Positions 47,514-60,139 of a stretch of 64,000 nt of DNA are shown here, piece after piece. The stretch lies in the NCBI RefSeq assembly GCF_958979055.1, contig NC_084892.1, forward strand, positions 25,864,501 to 25,928,500, written 5' to 3'. The first letter of the stretch is position 1. Every line of letters starts with the position of its first letter. The position numbers and the translations under genes are program-made. The stretch is from Alnus glutinosa. Taxonomy: Eukaryota > Streptophyta > Magnoliopsida > Fagales > Betulaceae. The notes below the pieces were generated by a model. It ran no database searches, was not told the origin of the DNA, and saw nothing but the letters and a program-made list of their open reading frames with translations.

Positions 47514-47911
47514 AAATCTCTTGCGATGATGGGCATTTCCCTCTCGTATGTTAAACACGTGTTTGACCAAAGTTGCCACACGTGAAGGGGTGTGTTAAAG
47601 TGTCCCATATCGACAGAATTAACTTGACCTGGATACTTTCTAAGTCATGGACACGTATCCATCATCTTTCAAGGCGTCTTTTGAAAGTGAATAAGACTTA
47701 TTGGACTTTCATAACACAAAGAAGCTTTTTCAACTCACACACACGTGTGTGGACAAAATGTAAGCTGAAAAATTGAGGGGCCCACCGAAAAGACTTGAGA
47801 AAAATCAAGTCACTTTACAATTCCCCCTAAAGTCTTTTGACGTACTACCAACTCCATCTCTCAATAATGGCAATTGAGCGAAAAAAAGAATAGAAAAAAG
47901 TACCATATCTT

Positions 47912-48970
47912 TTTTTCTTTTTCTTTTTTTATAAGTACATCAGAAACTATTACAAATTAAAACTTAAAACAACAAAAACAAAACCAAGAGGGCTTAGGCA
48001 ACCCAAATTGAAAACTAAGAATGAAAGTACGCGGGGGCAATGCTTCCGAAGATGCGGGCCCATTGGCTCGAGGCACTGATGCCACAAAGCCGGGGTCACC
48101 AGTTAAGGTGATATCACAAGTGTATTGAGTCACAAGGACCCAAACACAATTACAGGGGTAAACCGGGGGGGAGGGATACAACAAATAAGCCCAAAACAAC
48201 AAAATAAAAACACAAATAGTAACAGCAGAAGTCCGGTAGGTGGAGGAGCAGTGGGAGCCAGCAGCCGTGACGGCGCGTGAGGTACACGCGCCGCCGAGGG
48301 GAGACCTCTCAGCAGCAGGAAACGCCGGTTTCGTCCGGAACCACCGATGGCCAAAGTGGTGGGAGGCTGTGGGAGCAAACAGGGTGGTCACGCGCCGGCC
48401 AGAGCGAAAAACGCTCTGGAGCGTGCAAGCCACGCGCTGGGGAGGAGGCGGCGGTGGAAGAACTGGAGACCATCGGTGGAAGCCGGGGACGCCGGAGAAC
48501 CCATTGGTGAGGAGCGTGTCGTGTAAAAATCGAAGGAGGAGAGTAGATCTAGATTCGAAAATTTCGATCCTAAAACCGTTCCAAAATTTACAAAGAACAC
48601 GGTGAAGGGCGGAGGGAAAAACCAGAGACATATGCTGTGTGGTGACAAACCAGAAAGCATGGAAAAACTTGAAAGGATAGAGGGGTAGATGGAGATTTCG
48701 CCTTATCTCCAGTGGCTTAAAACATCGAAAAGGATAGTGGGATAGATGGAGTTTATGCCTTATCTCCAGTGGCTTAAAACACCTTAAAAAAGGAAGACGG
48801 ATGACGGAAGGTGAGAAGGGTGGATGGGTGGTAGGAAGGATGAAGAGATGAGGTATGGAATAGTGATGGGTGAGCGGGAGAGAAGCACAAAGCTTCCCTC
48901 CCATGGAGACTTTCACAGAGGACACCAGAGAATTCTAGAGAGAAGGTAGAGAGAATTCTAGAGAGAAGGG
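47912..48970 (-). mobile_element. Poly-A retroposon with 16-bp target duplication
   Basis: The target duplication AAAAGTACCATATCTT lies at 47896-47911 and 48971-48986. A T-rich run at the left end corresponds to a poly-A tail on the minus strand. The other end begins with CTCTCTCTAGAATTC-type sequence. A unit of about 57 bp (GGATAG...CTCCAGTGGCTTAAAACA) is duplicated at 48670-48780. No reverse transcriptase is seen, so this is a nonautonomous LINE-mobilised sequence. It sits about 150 bp upstream of GST4. Confidence 0.82.
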
Positions 48971-49076
48971 AAAAGTACCATATCTTAATTAAGTAATTAA
49001 TTACTTATCATATTACAAAAATAATATGAAGCCTAGAGGCTTTTAATTTGCCAAGTAACTTCCTTGATCGTAGCTC

Positions 49077-49084
49077 TATAAAAG
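49077..49084 (+). promoter_or_regulatory. TATA box of GST4
   Basis: TATAAAAG lies 61 bp before the ATG. The retroposon at 47912-48970 ends only about 105 bp upstream of it. Confidence 0.72.
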
Positions 49085-49137
49085 GCACCAGCCGACCAGA
49101 CCCCATAGGTAAAGCCAAACATTTGAATTGTGTCCTA

Positions 49138-49950
49138 ATGGCTGACGAGGTGGTGCTGTTTGGCATTTGGGGAAGTCCCTTTAGTCGCAGAGTAGAGATA
49201 GCTCTGCAACTGAAAGGAGTGGAGTACAAATACATCGAAGAAGATTTAGCCAACAAGAGTCCTTCGCTTCTGCAATACAATCCCATTCACAAGAAGGTTC
49301 CCGTGCTTGTACACAGTGGAAAGCCTATTGTGGAGTCTCAAGTTATTCTTGAATACATCGATGAGACATGGCAAGGCTATCCCATATTGCCCAAAGATCC
49401 TTACGAGAGAGCCGTTGCACGTTTCTGGGCCAAGTTCATAGATGAAAAGGTAATTAATTATATTTTCTCTTAGCTTCCTCTATCTTGGAAACAAACTAAA
49501 ATGTCGTTTTCCTTCCCCATAACGAGGAACCCACCCAGCGACCAAAGCCCTCGACACTAAAATTTAATCAAGCCTTCTGTTTTTGTTTCTTTTCAGTGCT
49601 TGCCTGAGATATTGAAAGCTTGCTGGGGCGAAAAGAAAGAGCACGAGAAGGCTGTAAAAGAAGTAGATGAGCTTCTCAAGGTACTAGAAAATGAGGTAAA
49701 AGAAAAGAGGTTCTTTGGAGGACAGAGTATTGGAATGGTAGATATTGTCGCTAACATCATAGGCTTTTGGCGTAGAGCTTGTGAAGAAGGTTCGGGGGTA
49801 GAGTTGTTGACAAGAGAGAAATTTCCCAAGCTTCGTAACTGGATCGACAAGTTTGTGAGCAGCAGTGTAATCAAGAAAAATTTGCCTCCCAGAGACAAAC
49901 TGGTTGTCTTTCTAAGAGATTGCTTCGGGAGTGCCAATGCTTCCAAATAG
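49138..49950 (+). CDS. GST4, tau-class glutathione S-transferase
   Basis: Exons are 49138-49449 and 49597-49950, spliced after codon 104, giving 221 residues. The protein begins [18 protein letters not shown]. Ser13, cis-Pro55 (KKVPVLV) and E66-S67 ([12 protein letters not shown]) are present, so glutathione binding and catalysis should be possible. In the C-terminal domain the usual GGESIGMVD reads GGQSIGMVD, and FWRRAC replaces the FWLGxx seen in the other copies. It forms the second subgroup of the array with GST3, recognised by [13 protein letters not shown] and [10 protein letters not shown]. It is the only intact member of that subgroup here. A retroposon and other insertions occupy its upstream region. 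Confidence 0.93.
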
Positions 49951-51867
49951 ATGAGTTTACATGGGCAACTCGCGCGCAGTTGGTGAAAATCTAGTGCATA
50001 ATAAATCCACCACTGTAATAAATTTGGCTTCTCTTGTGTTTGTAATTTCATATATATATATATCATGACTCTTGTTTGTGATGCTTGGCCAGCTTGGGCT
50101 ATGCCCGTGCCCCGTGCATATTTACTCCACTTCTATAAGTACCATATATTTATTTCTTTTGGATCCGTCTAAAGGCTTTAATTAAATATTTTCTTTTTCC
50201 TTGCTGCAGTATGAGTCTTTCAAATTAATGTTTGTATAGATCTGCTGAGTGAAAGCCAAAGATTGGTCTAATAATTCCTCCAACTTATGATTTCTCAATG
50301 TACGTGTTATAATGCATGAGTGATAATTAATCCAAAAAAAAAATAAAATCATAGAGTATATATGAGAGATGGGATGCTTGACGCTGAACATAACTAGGAT
50401 TGTTTTCCCTAGAATAGTAAACAAAATCTGTGGATTGAAAGTTGTATGGTAATTCATGAAAAAAAAAAAAAAAAAAATCGAATAGGGTTTAGAAAAAACG
50501 TTAGCCGTCCAAGGATCGAGTCTGAGAATAACAGTCAAAATAGACTGGCCCATCATGCATACTTGTCTGTCCAACTTGGAGATGGTTTGTACCTTGATTT
50601 AGAAGGATACCTTCCACCCCCCTTTTGGTACGCATGCTTATTACTATGTTCACCTATGCTCACGACTTCTCTGTTAACTCCACCATTTCTACTCTTTACT
50701 TCTAAGTCATACTCTGCCTCCGCCCCCTTTTGGTATCAAAGCCAAGTTGAGTTATTCATGTTTATTCTGTACATCCGCCCAAGTGGCTGGTTATTTATCT
50801 TGAGCTGCTGAGTTAAAGATTGGTAGAATCCCTTTGAAGTTTGATGATCCTTTAAAGTGGTGAGCATAGGTGAACATAGTAATAAGCATGCGTACTTCAA
50901 AATCAAAATCTAAATATAAAATAACAGAATATTCAAATATCATGATATACTTAAAGTAATGCTTGATTCAAAATAAACTTGATAAAACTTACAAATGAAC
51001 TTAGATCAAAGTTGCTCTGATGATTACAAGCTTAGACATAGAAACATTGGAATGAGACATTACAAGTGTTTGGCTTTTGAGAGGTCAAGCTTGGTTATAC
51101 AAGAGAATAAGGTTTTAGCTCTGCGTAACCAGCTATGTCTTGAACTTCAAACTTCTGCTTTTTAAATAGACTTGAGCGGATGACTTGCATGCTAGAACCA
51201 CAGGACACCAGCGTGCTTAGTGCTGTCAGGCGTGTACCGAAAGTAGTTGAAAGCAGATTCCTTCTGCTTTTAGTTTAGGTAAATCGCACCAAAAGCAAGG
51301 TGAAACTTAGGTGAATAATGAAAAAAGTCACTATTCATAAATAGTACTTTGTCAGAAGGCCTACAAAATGCTATTCACTTTTGTCTTCTTGTGTCGACGG
51401 GAGTGGGCACTGTGGATTTCAGAAATGAGTACTAAAACCTTATACTCTCTTTTAAGATTCTATGCTAATAGGAAGATGACACTGTCGTCAACGTGCCGTC
51501 AGCGCATTTAGAGCCGAGGGAAGGCCGGGTAAGTCGGGAGGACACACGGATAGGACACAGTGTATGACCTAGGACACCTAGTTGAAGCATAGAGATTAAG
51601 TGCGGTAGAGAAATGAAAATAGTAAAAGTTTAAGTCTGATAAGTAGAAACTTGTAAGATGAATAAATTGTAACTCTATTCTAGATAGAGTTACCCATACA
51701 TTCAGCTAGATAACCTATTGCTATTTAAATAGAACTTTAAATGAAAACAATTACTATTACTCGTCTTCTCTCAATAGAAGAGATAAGACTCTTATTCACC
51801 TACTACTCCAATTAGATATGTTTGCAACTTTAAATATATTTCTTATTTAGATATAGATGTAATTCTT
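49951..51867. other. GST4 3' flank and intergenic sequence
   Basis: The flank to about 50450 matches that of GST3. After an A run (50459-50477) the sequence is unassigned, apart from the inverted repeat at 50629-50894. No gene is recognised up to the BAHD fragment at 51868. Confidence 0.5.
50629..50894. repeat. Perfect 35-bp inverted repeat with 196-bp spacer
   Basis: The 35 bases at 50629-50663 (starting TACGCATGCTTATTACTATG) recur as their exact reverse complement at 50860-50894. The spacer has no recognised gene. No convincing target duplication was found, so it may be a small fold-back element or an inversion scar. Confidence 0.85.
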
Positions 51868-52084
51868 AAGGGTCAAAGAAGACAACTCCATCGAGTGCAA
51901 CGATGAGGGGGTCGAGTATTATGAAGCTCGAGTTGCGTGTAAGTTATCAGAAGCTCTCCATGAATTCAATGCGGAAATCTTAAACAAATTTCTGTCGTTT
52001 GAACCGTATGCAAGCCGTGAAGTTCTGTTGGCTGTCCAGTGTAATTTCTTTGACTGTGGTGGAGTAGCAATTGGAGTGTGTATT
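51868..52084 (+). pseudogene. BAHD acyltransferase fragment
   Basis: It matches 25936-26147 of the BAHD gene with few differences and has five extra bases (CGAGT) after GATGAGGGGGT, keeping one open frame through YYEARVACKLSEALHEF. It ends at the codon region just before the catalytic HXXXD and is joined directly to the left edge of duplicated block B (52085). It is a non-functional remnant, but it preserves the reading that the larger BAHD copy has lost. Confidence 0.9.
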
Positions 52085-52789
52085 CCAAGACAGACCATCA
52101 ACAAACACGCTAGTTCATCCTACTGGACCGGCCTTGCGTGTATTCCTATCTTCAAAGCAATGCGATAACCAGCCCATATGCATACTGTTAAGCATCAAAG
52201 CCCAACCCCATAAAAATGTGCAAATGGATTTGGGATTTTTTATTTTTTTTTAAAGAAAATGAGAAACTTCATGTGGCCTTCTTAAATTGCCACTACTTTT
52301 ACAACCTCTCCCTTAAAATTTAATTTCTCTTAATTAAATATATTTATCTTTTAATTATTTGCAATGTCATTCATTCATTAAGATTTTTGCTTAAAAAAAA
52401 CACACCCACAGCTAGCCATAAGTCATTTTTTTAATTACAATAACTTGGTGGGGGTATATTGTAATTTTTTAAAATTAGAGGCAAAATCAAAAGAGAGGTA
52501 CAACTTTAGGGGGGGTAAGTTCTGTCCAAAAATTAAATAAATGAACTAAGGAAAATGTTAAGCATCGCAGTTAATTAGGTAATTTGTTGAATTCGAGTGT
52601 CACTTTTTAAACTTTAGAAGTAAAAGTATCAAAATTGTAATATTTTTGGAGTTAAAGTGTATTTTCCTCTAAAGAATTTGAATTAGCAATATGACCATTT
52701 GATAGTAACCATTATTTGATAGCAATATACCAGAAAAATACCCCAAACATCTCCCAAAAGGCTCGCTCAGTGAACCCTATCCCTTTCCC

Positions 52790-55700
52790 CAGGGGCGGAG
52801 CCAGGAATTAGTTTAAGGGGGGGCCGAACGTAAATAAATAAATAAATAAATATAGTCCAATGTGCGCCCGCTTGTAAAATAATAATAAAAAAAAAAACAA
52901 GTCTTAATAAACAGTTAAACTTAACTTCATAGTAAACCATAAGTTATAACTATATATAAAAGTTACATGTCTATAAAATTATATTTAAAAATAACTTTTC
53001 ATCCGAATGCAAAAGCGTTCTAGTTTGCTATAGACATGTACAAAAAAAAAATTAAAAAAAAAAACTTCACATCTCCTTCGAATTGTGCTCAACGTCGACG
53101 GTCTTTCATGGAATAAAACTCATCCATTATCATCTCTGTAGTGAAATCCTTAGCAATTTCTTTCTCGATATAAACTACCAAATTATCTGCTAGAAACTCA
53201 TCTTCCATTCTGTTACGTAATCTAGTTTTTACAAGTTTCATGGCAGAAAATGCTCGTTCAGTAGTAGCGGTAGAAACAGGGAGAGTCAACACTAGACGAA
53301 TCAACCTGTCAATCAAATTATAAATCTTTGATTTTCCTGAAATTGCTAATCCTCTGCACAACTCAGATAAAGTGGACATATTCTGAAAATCTGAATGTTT
53401 TGGCACATCAAGCTTATAATGATCCAATTGAAATCTCAAAATGATTTTCTCTTGCTCGGTAAAATCTTGAGGATAGAACTTCTCAACTAAGCTGCATATA
53501 TCATCGATCTTAAATGATTTGTATGCATCTTGAGGGCTTAAAGCGGCACTAAGACGAAGAAGTTTCACTGCATGCTCACTAAATCTATTATCCAGTTCTT
53601 GCAATTGGAAGTCTATTGCAGCAATAAATACATCAATTCTAAAATGATGCTCCATTGTCATGAAAGATTCTTCATTTTGGCGACATGATCTACCTCGAAC
53701 TCTAGTGTAACGAGCATTCATATCAGGAACATCAATTTCATTTTTTTCACAAAATGATTTAACAGTATCAAGGAAATGCTCCCACTTTTCATTTCTCAAA
53801 TTCTGAAGAAGTGATTTTGTAGTTGAAACCAATTTCATGGCATTTAAAATGTCTTGAGAATTTTGTTGCAAAGCTTGACAAAGACAATTAGTAAATCTCA
53901 TAATCTCTTTCATCAAATGTAATATCAAAATAAATTCAAATGATGTTAATACCATATAAGCCGCTTCAGCATCACCGCGCTGAGAATAGTTGGTTCCATC
54001 CTTTGAGATAGTGTCGAGAACTGAACAAGTAGCATGGAACATTCTTATCAAGCTACAAACAGAATTAAAATGAGAAGACCATCGAGTATCTCCAGGTCGT
54101 TGCAAAGTACCAATTTGGTTGGCCCCCCTTCCAGTCTCAATTTCATTTGAAGCAATCATACTTTCAATCTCAGCAACTTGAGCAGATTGCAATTCATCAT
54201 TGCGTTTTGAAGAACCAACAACAATGTTGATAATAAAATTCAAATTCTCAAAGAATTGATGAACAGATTTTGCTTCTCTAGATGCTGCAACCAAAGCTAA
54301 TTGTAGCTTATGAGCAAAGCAATGCACATAATATGCATATGGACATTCTCTAAGAAATAAAGCTTGTAGCCCATTCCATTCTCCACGCATATTACTACCT
54401 CCATCATATCCCTGACCTCGAATATTCTGAATTTTGAGGTCGTTACAAGAAAGGACATCACATATCTTCTTTTTTAAAGTTAATGCAGTAGTATCTTTGA
54501 CATGGACAATATGAAAGAATCTCTCTCGAATAAAACCATCTTTATCAACAAATCTCAAAATGATTGCCATTTGCTCCCTTTTTGACTCATCCCGAGCTTC
54601 ATCAACAAGAATGCAAAATTTAGCATCCCCAATTTCTTTACGAATCACATCTCGTACTTTAGTTGCAAAGATATGCAAAATTTCTTTTTGAATTTGGGGT
54701 GATGTATATTTGGCATTCCGTGGAGCATTTGTCAACACAACTCCATCAACTTTATCATTAAAAGTTGCTAAAAACTTTATCAATTCAATGAAGTTACCTT
54801 GATTTTTTGAGTCGGAGCTTTCATCATGACCTCTGAATGCACATGCTTGAAATGCTAGCCATCGAACACTATCTATTGAGGTTTTGAGCCGCAATCGATT
54901 ATTCTCTATTTCTTGTGATGATTGTTTTTCAATTAACTTGCCAATATGCCGTGAATAATTCTTCAGATCTTCACAACATTTCACAGCAATTTTATGTGGT
55001 GAATTGGGATCTGTCCCCACATGCCCCATTAAAGGACAATTCATTCCATCGTTCACCTTTTTCCAATTCTTAAAACTTTTCACTATAAATGCATCTGATC
55101 CTGGACGGCCTGTTGATTTCTTAGCAAAAATGTAACATGGATGACAAAAGATAGCATCCTTTGATTCCGAATATTCCAACCAAGTTGAGTATGTCTGAAA
55201 CCAAGAAGCTTGAAATCGACGACGATGATTCTCCGGTCCTGAAACTGGATATTCTGTAGGTTTAAGAATAAGTTGACATGGGCCAGCTCTAAGATAAGCA
55301 CGTCGCATTTCATCTTGTAAGTTTACAGGAAATTCTCATATTTGCGGACGTTTTCCTGGATCACGTTGCAGAGAGGTGGCATCAATTTCTTTAGGAAGGA
55401 TTCTTGGACATTTGGAAGGCCGTTCATCAGTCACTGAAGCATTAAGATCCGTTGCTAACGGTCTATTTAAATATGTATCACTATTAACCTCTGAATGACT
55501 CGCACATTTTTTCTTAAAGAATGAATCGATTGTTTTTTGTCTGCTCATATTTTTCTAAGCTGTAAGAAAAATTTATAGATTAATAAATCAACCAAAAAGT
55601 ACCTAGAAATATAAGATTTTTATTAGAATTTTTTTTACTTATAATAGTTCTTATTAGCATTAACAACCAAAAAAGCAACGAAAAATTAACTAAATCAAAA

Positions 55701-56077
55701 AACCAATCAAATTATAAGGAAAAAAAAAATCAATAATCAAAGTAACAATTAAAAATCTTAATTTAGCCAAAATAGCAAACACAAAAAAAAATATAAACTA
55801 CTTGACAAATAAACTAAGCACAATTAATAGGGTACAAGAAAAATGAGTACCTTTCAGTGAAGCAATGTTATCTTGAGCTTAAGGAGTTTCTTAAAAACAA
55901 ATCAAAGACAATAATGTGCTAGCTGAATGCTGCAAACCAATAATAAAAAAAAAATTAATTAGAAAATTAATTTTGGAACACAATAAAAAAGAAAAAAAGA
56001 AAATGGCATACGTAATTTTCTTTTTTTGTGTATTTATTTTGTAAGCTTCTTAAGAATTCTATCTAGGCTAAATATTG

Positions 56078-56124
<47 letters not shown>

Positions 56125-56288
56125 AAATAATAAAAACAAATATATATTTTTTTTATCATTCAAAGATAAATATTAACAAACCATATTTGATTTATTGATT
56201 TTTTTTTTACATTAATCAGATAAATACATAATCATATTTGAAATTTTAATCATTTGATTCCTAAAGAAATAAAATTAAAAATTTTAAA

Positions 56289-56333
<45 letters not shown>

Positions 56334-57534
56334 CATATATAAAATCAGACCTTCCAGAATGTCTAAGTGTCTAACAAAGCTATTGGTCTTTTTTGAAAAA
56401 AAAATTATTGGTCTTTTTGAAAAAATCTCTCCATGTCTCCCCAATCCTCACAGTCATGGTCCCACCATGGTTAATGCCTTAATGGTTTGATAGTCCCACG
56501 GCCACGCATGACTCATCAGAGTATTGAAAATTTGAAATCATTCGGTCAAAGACTCAAGTGGTTTTTCTAAACTCTATCCTTCTGGATCCTTTTGGCTTCC
56601 ACAAAAGACAAATCTACAATATTCCATTATTCCTCATTTGAGTCATTTCCTCACTTTCATTTCTCTCTTACGCCGAACGCCTCCCTCAAAGTCTCAGACT
56701 CTCAAACTGTCAAACACAACATTTCCTCATCTCACGCCTCTCTCAAACACAGCATAGAAAAAAAATGGCGTAAATACTAGAAGCTAGAGCAGATAACTCA
56801 CGTTTGTGACGTCTCAGTGTTTCACAGTGATAGAAGACAGTGTCTCGAGGCTAGATGGACAGCTTGGAGGCCCTGGACCGCGAGCTGGACGCTGGTGGTG
56901 GTGGGGCGCAGCATCGGGTGCGTGGAAGACGGTGGATGCACAGCCTCTCAGTCTCAGATCTCAGTTCTCTCCCCTCTAAGCCTCGGTATTTTTAGGACTG
57001 CACCACAACTTTTTTTTTTCTTTTTTTTGGGGTTTGGGTGATACTTTTGACAGAGAGTTGGTGAGAAAAATTTGAGGAAGTTAGAAAACTGAAGAGCAAT
57101 TTGGTTTGCCCCCTTTTCTCTTGTGGAGTGTGAATTTTTTTTTTATTGACATTTCAGTGATTACACATTTGCCGTGTGGAGAGGTTGATTGCTGTCTCAT
57201 GTCTGATTATTTTTTTTTCCCTAGGACCTATCTGCTGCATAGCTGTGGTTTTTTTTTTTTTTTTTCTTGTTTTTGGTATGGTCTGCTACTGCTGTTGGTT
57301 TTTTTTTTTTAATTATTATTATTATGATTTTTTTTTTTCTTTTAAGATTTAAGTGCCAGAACTACCGGCTTGAGGATAATTTTTTTTTTTTTAAGAAAAT
57401 AAAATTAGGGGGGTTGAATTCATTTTTTGCAGGGGCCATTAGTGCATTAATAAAAAAAAAAAATTAAAAAAAAAAATTTAGAAGTCAATTTTTTTTGGGG
57501 GGGGGCCTTGCCCTCCAACGTGCCTCCGCCCCTG
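52790..57534 (-). mobile_element. hAT transposon, copy B
   Basis: Same inverted ends and the same 8-bp target duplication CCTTTCCC (52782-52789 and 57535-57542) as copy A. Length is 4745 bp; differences from A are mostly in homopolymer runs. It was copied with the surrounding block and not by transposition. Confidence 0.95.
53089..55548 (-). pseudogene. hAT transposase B
   Basis: The start at 55548 (MSRQKTIDSFFKKK) is followed by a TGA at 55338-55336, at the position of the Trp in KRPQIWEF of copy A. From there the frame is open to 53089 for about 740 residues. It keeps the TTF-type zinc-finger Cys (FCHPCYIF), the DUF4371 core (GQGYDGGSNMRGEW) and the dimerisation region (LPVSTATTERAFSAM). 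Total length would be about 819 codons, normal for this hAT group. A single nonsense codon near residue 71 is the only visible lesion. An internal Met (MRRAYLRAG, 55308) could in principle start a protein that still contains the zinc finger. Confidence 0.9.
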
Positions 57535-57730
57535 CCTTTCCCCCCATCCACCGGTGATTCTTGCACCCATCCCAAGCCATGCAATGCCCCAAACCGGCCA
57601 ATGAAGATTCCATCTTCGAATTTTAGAGGGTACCTCTGCAGACTATAACTTAAGGGTTAAAATCGAAAATACAATCCTCATATTTTATTCTTATACGAAA
57701 CCAATGCTAACCGTTAAAGAATATTTGAAT

Positions 57731-57908
57731 AAGTAATGATTCTTGCACAACTCTAACAATTTTTTCTTAAGATCAACCATTGATCGAATATTTAGGGCAC
57801 ATATGTAAGAAAACAAATTCAATGGTTAGTCATAAAAAAAATAAATAAATAAATAAATAGTTAGAGTTGTGCACGAGTTGTGTAAGAGTTATGCAAGAAT
57901 CATTACTC
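57731..57908. mobile_element. Small MITE with 9-bp target duplication, block B
   Basis: Counterpart of 37074-37265, with the same TATTTGAAT duplication (57722-57730 and 57909-57917). It differs mainly in the A-rich centre, which reads (AAAT)n here. Confidence 0.85.
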
Positions 57909-57917
57909 TATTTGAAT

Positions 57918-58792
57918 TACCCTAAATTTACGAATTTTTTGAGGATTAGACTACCCTAAGTTAACGTCAACTACTAAAGTAAAGTCCAAATGGCTACATC
58001 TTGCTCTTACTGCTTGATATAATTGTATACAAAAGGTCTATTGATAGAGCTTACAAATTATTTCAATTTATTCAAATATAATCAAAATTCATTTATTTAG
58101 GGTAATTTAATCTCATCAAATTCCTAAATTTAGAATAATTTAATACTCATTAAATTCCTAAATTTAGAGTAATCCAATTATATTCTAAGACTAACCCCTA
58201 TGCTGGCTGTAGAGGTGGCTAAGGATTAAATACCTCACAGATACTTGTGGTTAGGTCTGAAATCAAAAAGCCGTCTTGATTTCAAAAAGTGTCACAAGTA
58301 ATATATACCTGTCGTTAATGAAAAAACTCAGTTGGTACTTCCATCTAGCCTCCGTCCATTTTTTTTAATTGTCGTCCACGTCACTCTCCTTAAAATGCTG
58401 ACACATGTCCCACCTTCCATATATTTCTTCCAAATCGGATTACCATCTCACGCGATTCTCGTATCACAAGTGAGGGTTTCAATGTCACGTAAGACGAAAA
58501 AATTATTAAAAACATTACTTAAATTTCTCTTTGAAAAAAAAAAATGGGAAGAAAAAATTGGGGATGGCTGGCCACACCACAACCAAAAAAAAAAAAAAAA
58601 TTGGCCACTTGCAGTTCGCCACGTGGATGGGTCATCCACGTGGCTAACAGCTAACCACGTGTCAGTGACGACGTGGGCACGGCGTAACTGATAAGGGAGC
58701 ACCCCATTTTCGCTATGGGGTGTTCTTAGAAAAAATAGTATTTATTGACTAGGTAACAAACAATTACAAGCAGAGAATAGGCTAACAATAAC
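57918..58792. other. Noncoding sequence, block B
   Basis: Counterpart of 37275-38051. It contains about 80 bp (58311-58396 region) that block A lacks. No gene is recognised. Confidence 0.45.
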
Positions 58793-60139
58793 TGTTAGTA
58801 TTTTGGCCTCATTCTGTGTTTGGACAAAATCACTTATATGTAAGGATGCTGCAAACAGGGATCCCACTATTCAGAGTGAAGTCAGAAGAAATTCAAGTTC
58901 CCTGTCAGCCGTCCGGACGATGTGTCATCCCGTCCAGATGCCCATCTGTCTACTGCTCCATCCGTCCGGACGATGTGTCATCCCGTCCAGACGCCAGACA
59001 GTCCAGCATCATCCGTCCGAACGACGTGCTTCTTCCGTCCGGACACTTCACTGTATCGAGAAGTTTCTGTGCCAGCTTGCTCCGTCCGGACGTGCTGCTG
59101 AAACGTCCGGACGCCTATCATTTCTCGAACGGTTCACTGATTCTTTCCAAGTTCCAAGAAAGGGAAGATCAATCAACCGTCCGGACGATGTGGTATACCG
59201 TCCGGACGCGTATCTCCGTAAGGCAAGAATCGCAGTTCAAAATGAACCGTCCGGACATCTGACAGCTGTGGTCCGGACGCTGGTGCATCGTATATGGTAA
59301 CTGACGATTCGACTTCAACCGTCCGGACGTCTCCCCCTTATGGTCCGGACGCACACGCATCAGATATGGAAATTGCGTATTGAAGTTCAAACCGTCCGTA
59401 CGTCTCTCCCTTATGGTCTGGACGCACACGCATCAGATATGGAAATTGCGTGTTGAAGTTTAGCCGTCCGGACGCGCGAAGCCTGTTATGGAAATTACTT
59501 GCAATGGACGTGTGTCCGTCCGGACGATCGAGCCATCCCGTCCGAACGATGTTCTTATACAGGAAAGATTTCTCCGCGGAATTTTCGGAAAATCCTGTCG
59601 CACAGTTGTCCGTCCGGACGGTCATGGTCCACCGTCCGTACGGCTCACAGGCTTATTTTGCCTGACGCTCATTCTGACCCCCAGACTATAAATAGGGGTC
59701 CTTGGGCACTTAGAGTTGCAAGAATTCGGTGTGAATTCCATTAGAGCTTAGAGACGTGTTATTTCCTCTAGAGCCGTTGTTTTCAAGTGTGCTGCACTAT
59801 AAATCGAAGTCTATTTTAGAGGTCGGCTCTAAGGTAAGGAGTTCCATTGAAGACCCCTTCAGGTAGGTAAACCTGGTTGGGAAGCGTTCGTGTTGGGTTA
59901 CATGCCAGAGATCAAGGTACGACCACTGCATCGGTACATGTGAGTGTTACTATCTTGTATCAAGCTTTGTCTTCTGAATAATGGAATTCCTGGGTTTGGC
60001 TGCCCCGGAGTGGTTTTTCTCTTAACTGAGTTTCCACTTCGTCAACAAAAATCTTTGTGTCATTTACTTTCCGCTGTGCTTTAATTTTTGTTGACACTTA
60101 TGCACACACTTTATATTTGAAGTCAAATTTCAATTTTCA
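58793..60139 (+). repeat. Solo LTR of the CGTCCGGACG family upstream of GST5
   Basis: Counterpart of 38052-39420 with the same ATAAC target duplication (58788-58792 and 60140-60144). It carries the motif array (about 58908-59645) and a TATAAATA box at 59687-59694. It ends 339 bp before the GST5 start codon. Confidence 0.95.

Noticed and set aside
47957-48925. A 322-codon minus-strand ORF
   Set aside because: It lies wholly inside a poly-A retroposon, spans an internal 57-bp duplication, and has biased Pro/Ser/Phe composition with no recognisable domain. Kept only as part of the element.
58803-59445. Overlapping ORFs on both strands rich in RPDD, SGR and VRT repeats
   Set aside because: These are translations of the CGTCCGGACG palindrome in different frames. 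They occur in every LTR copy and on both strands and do not resemble proteins.
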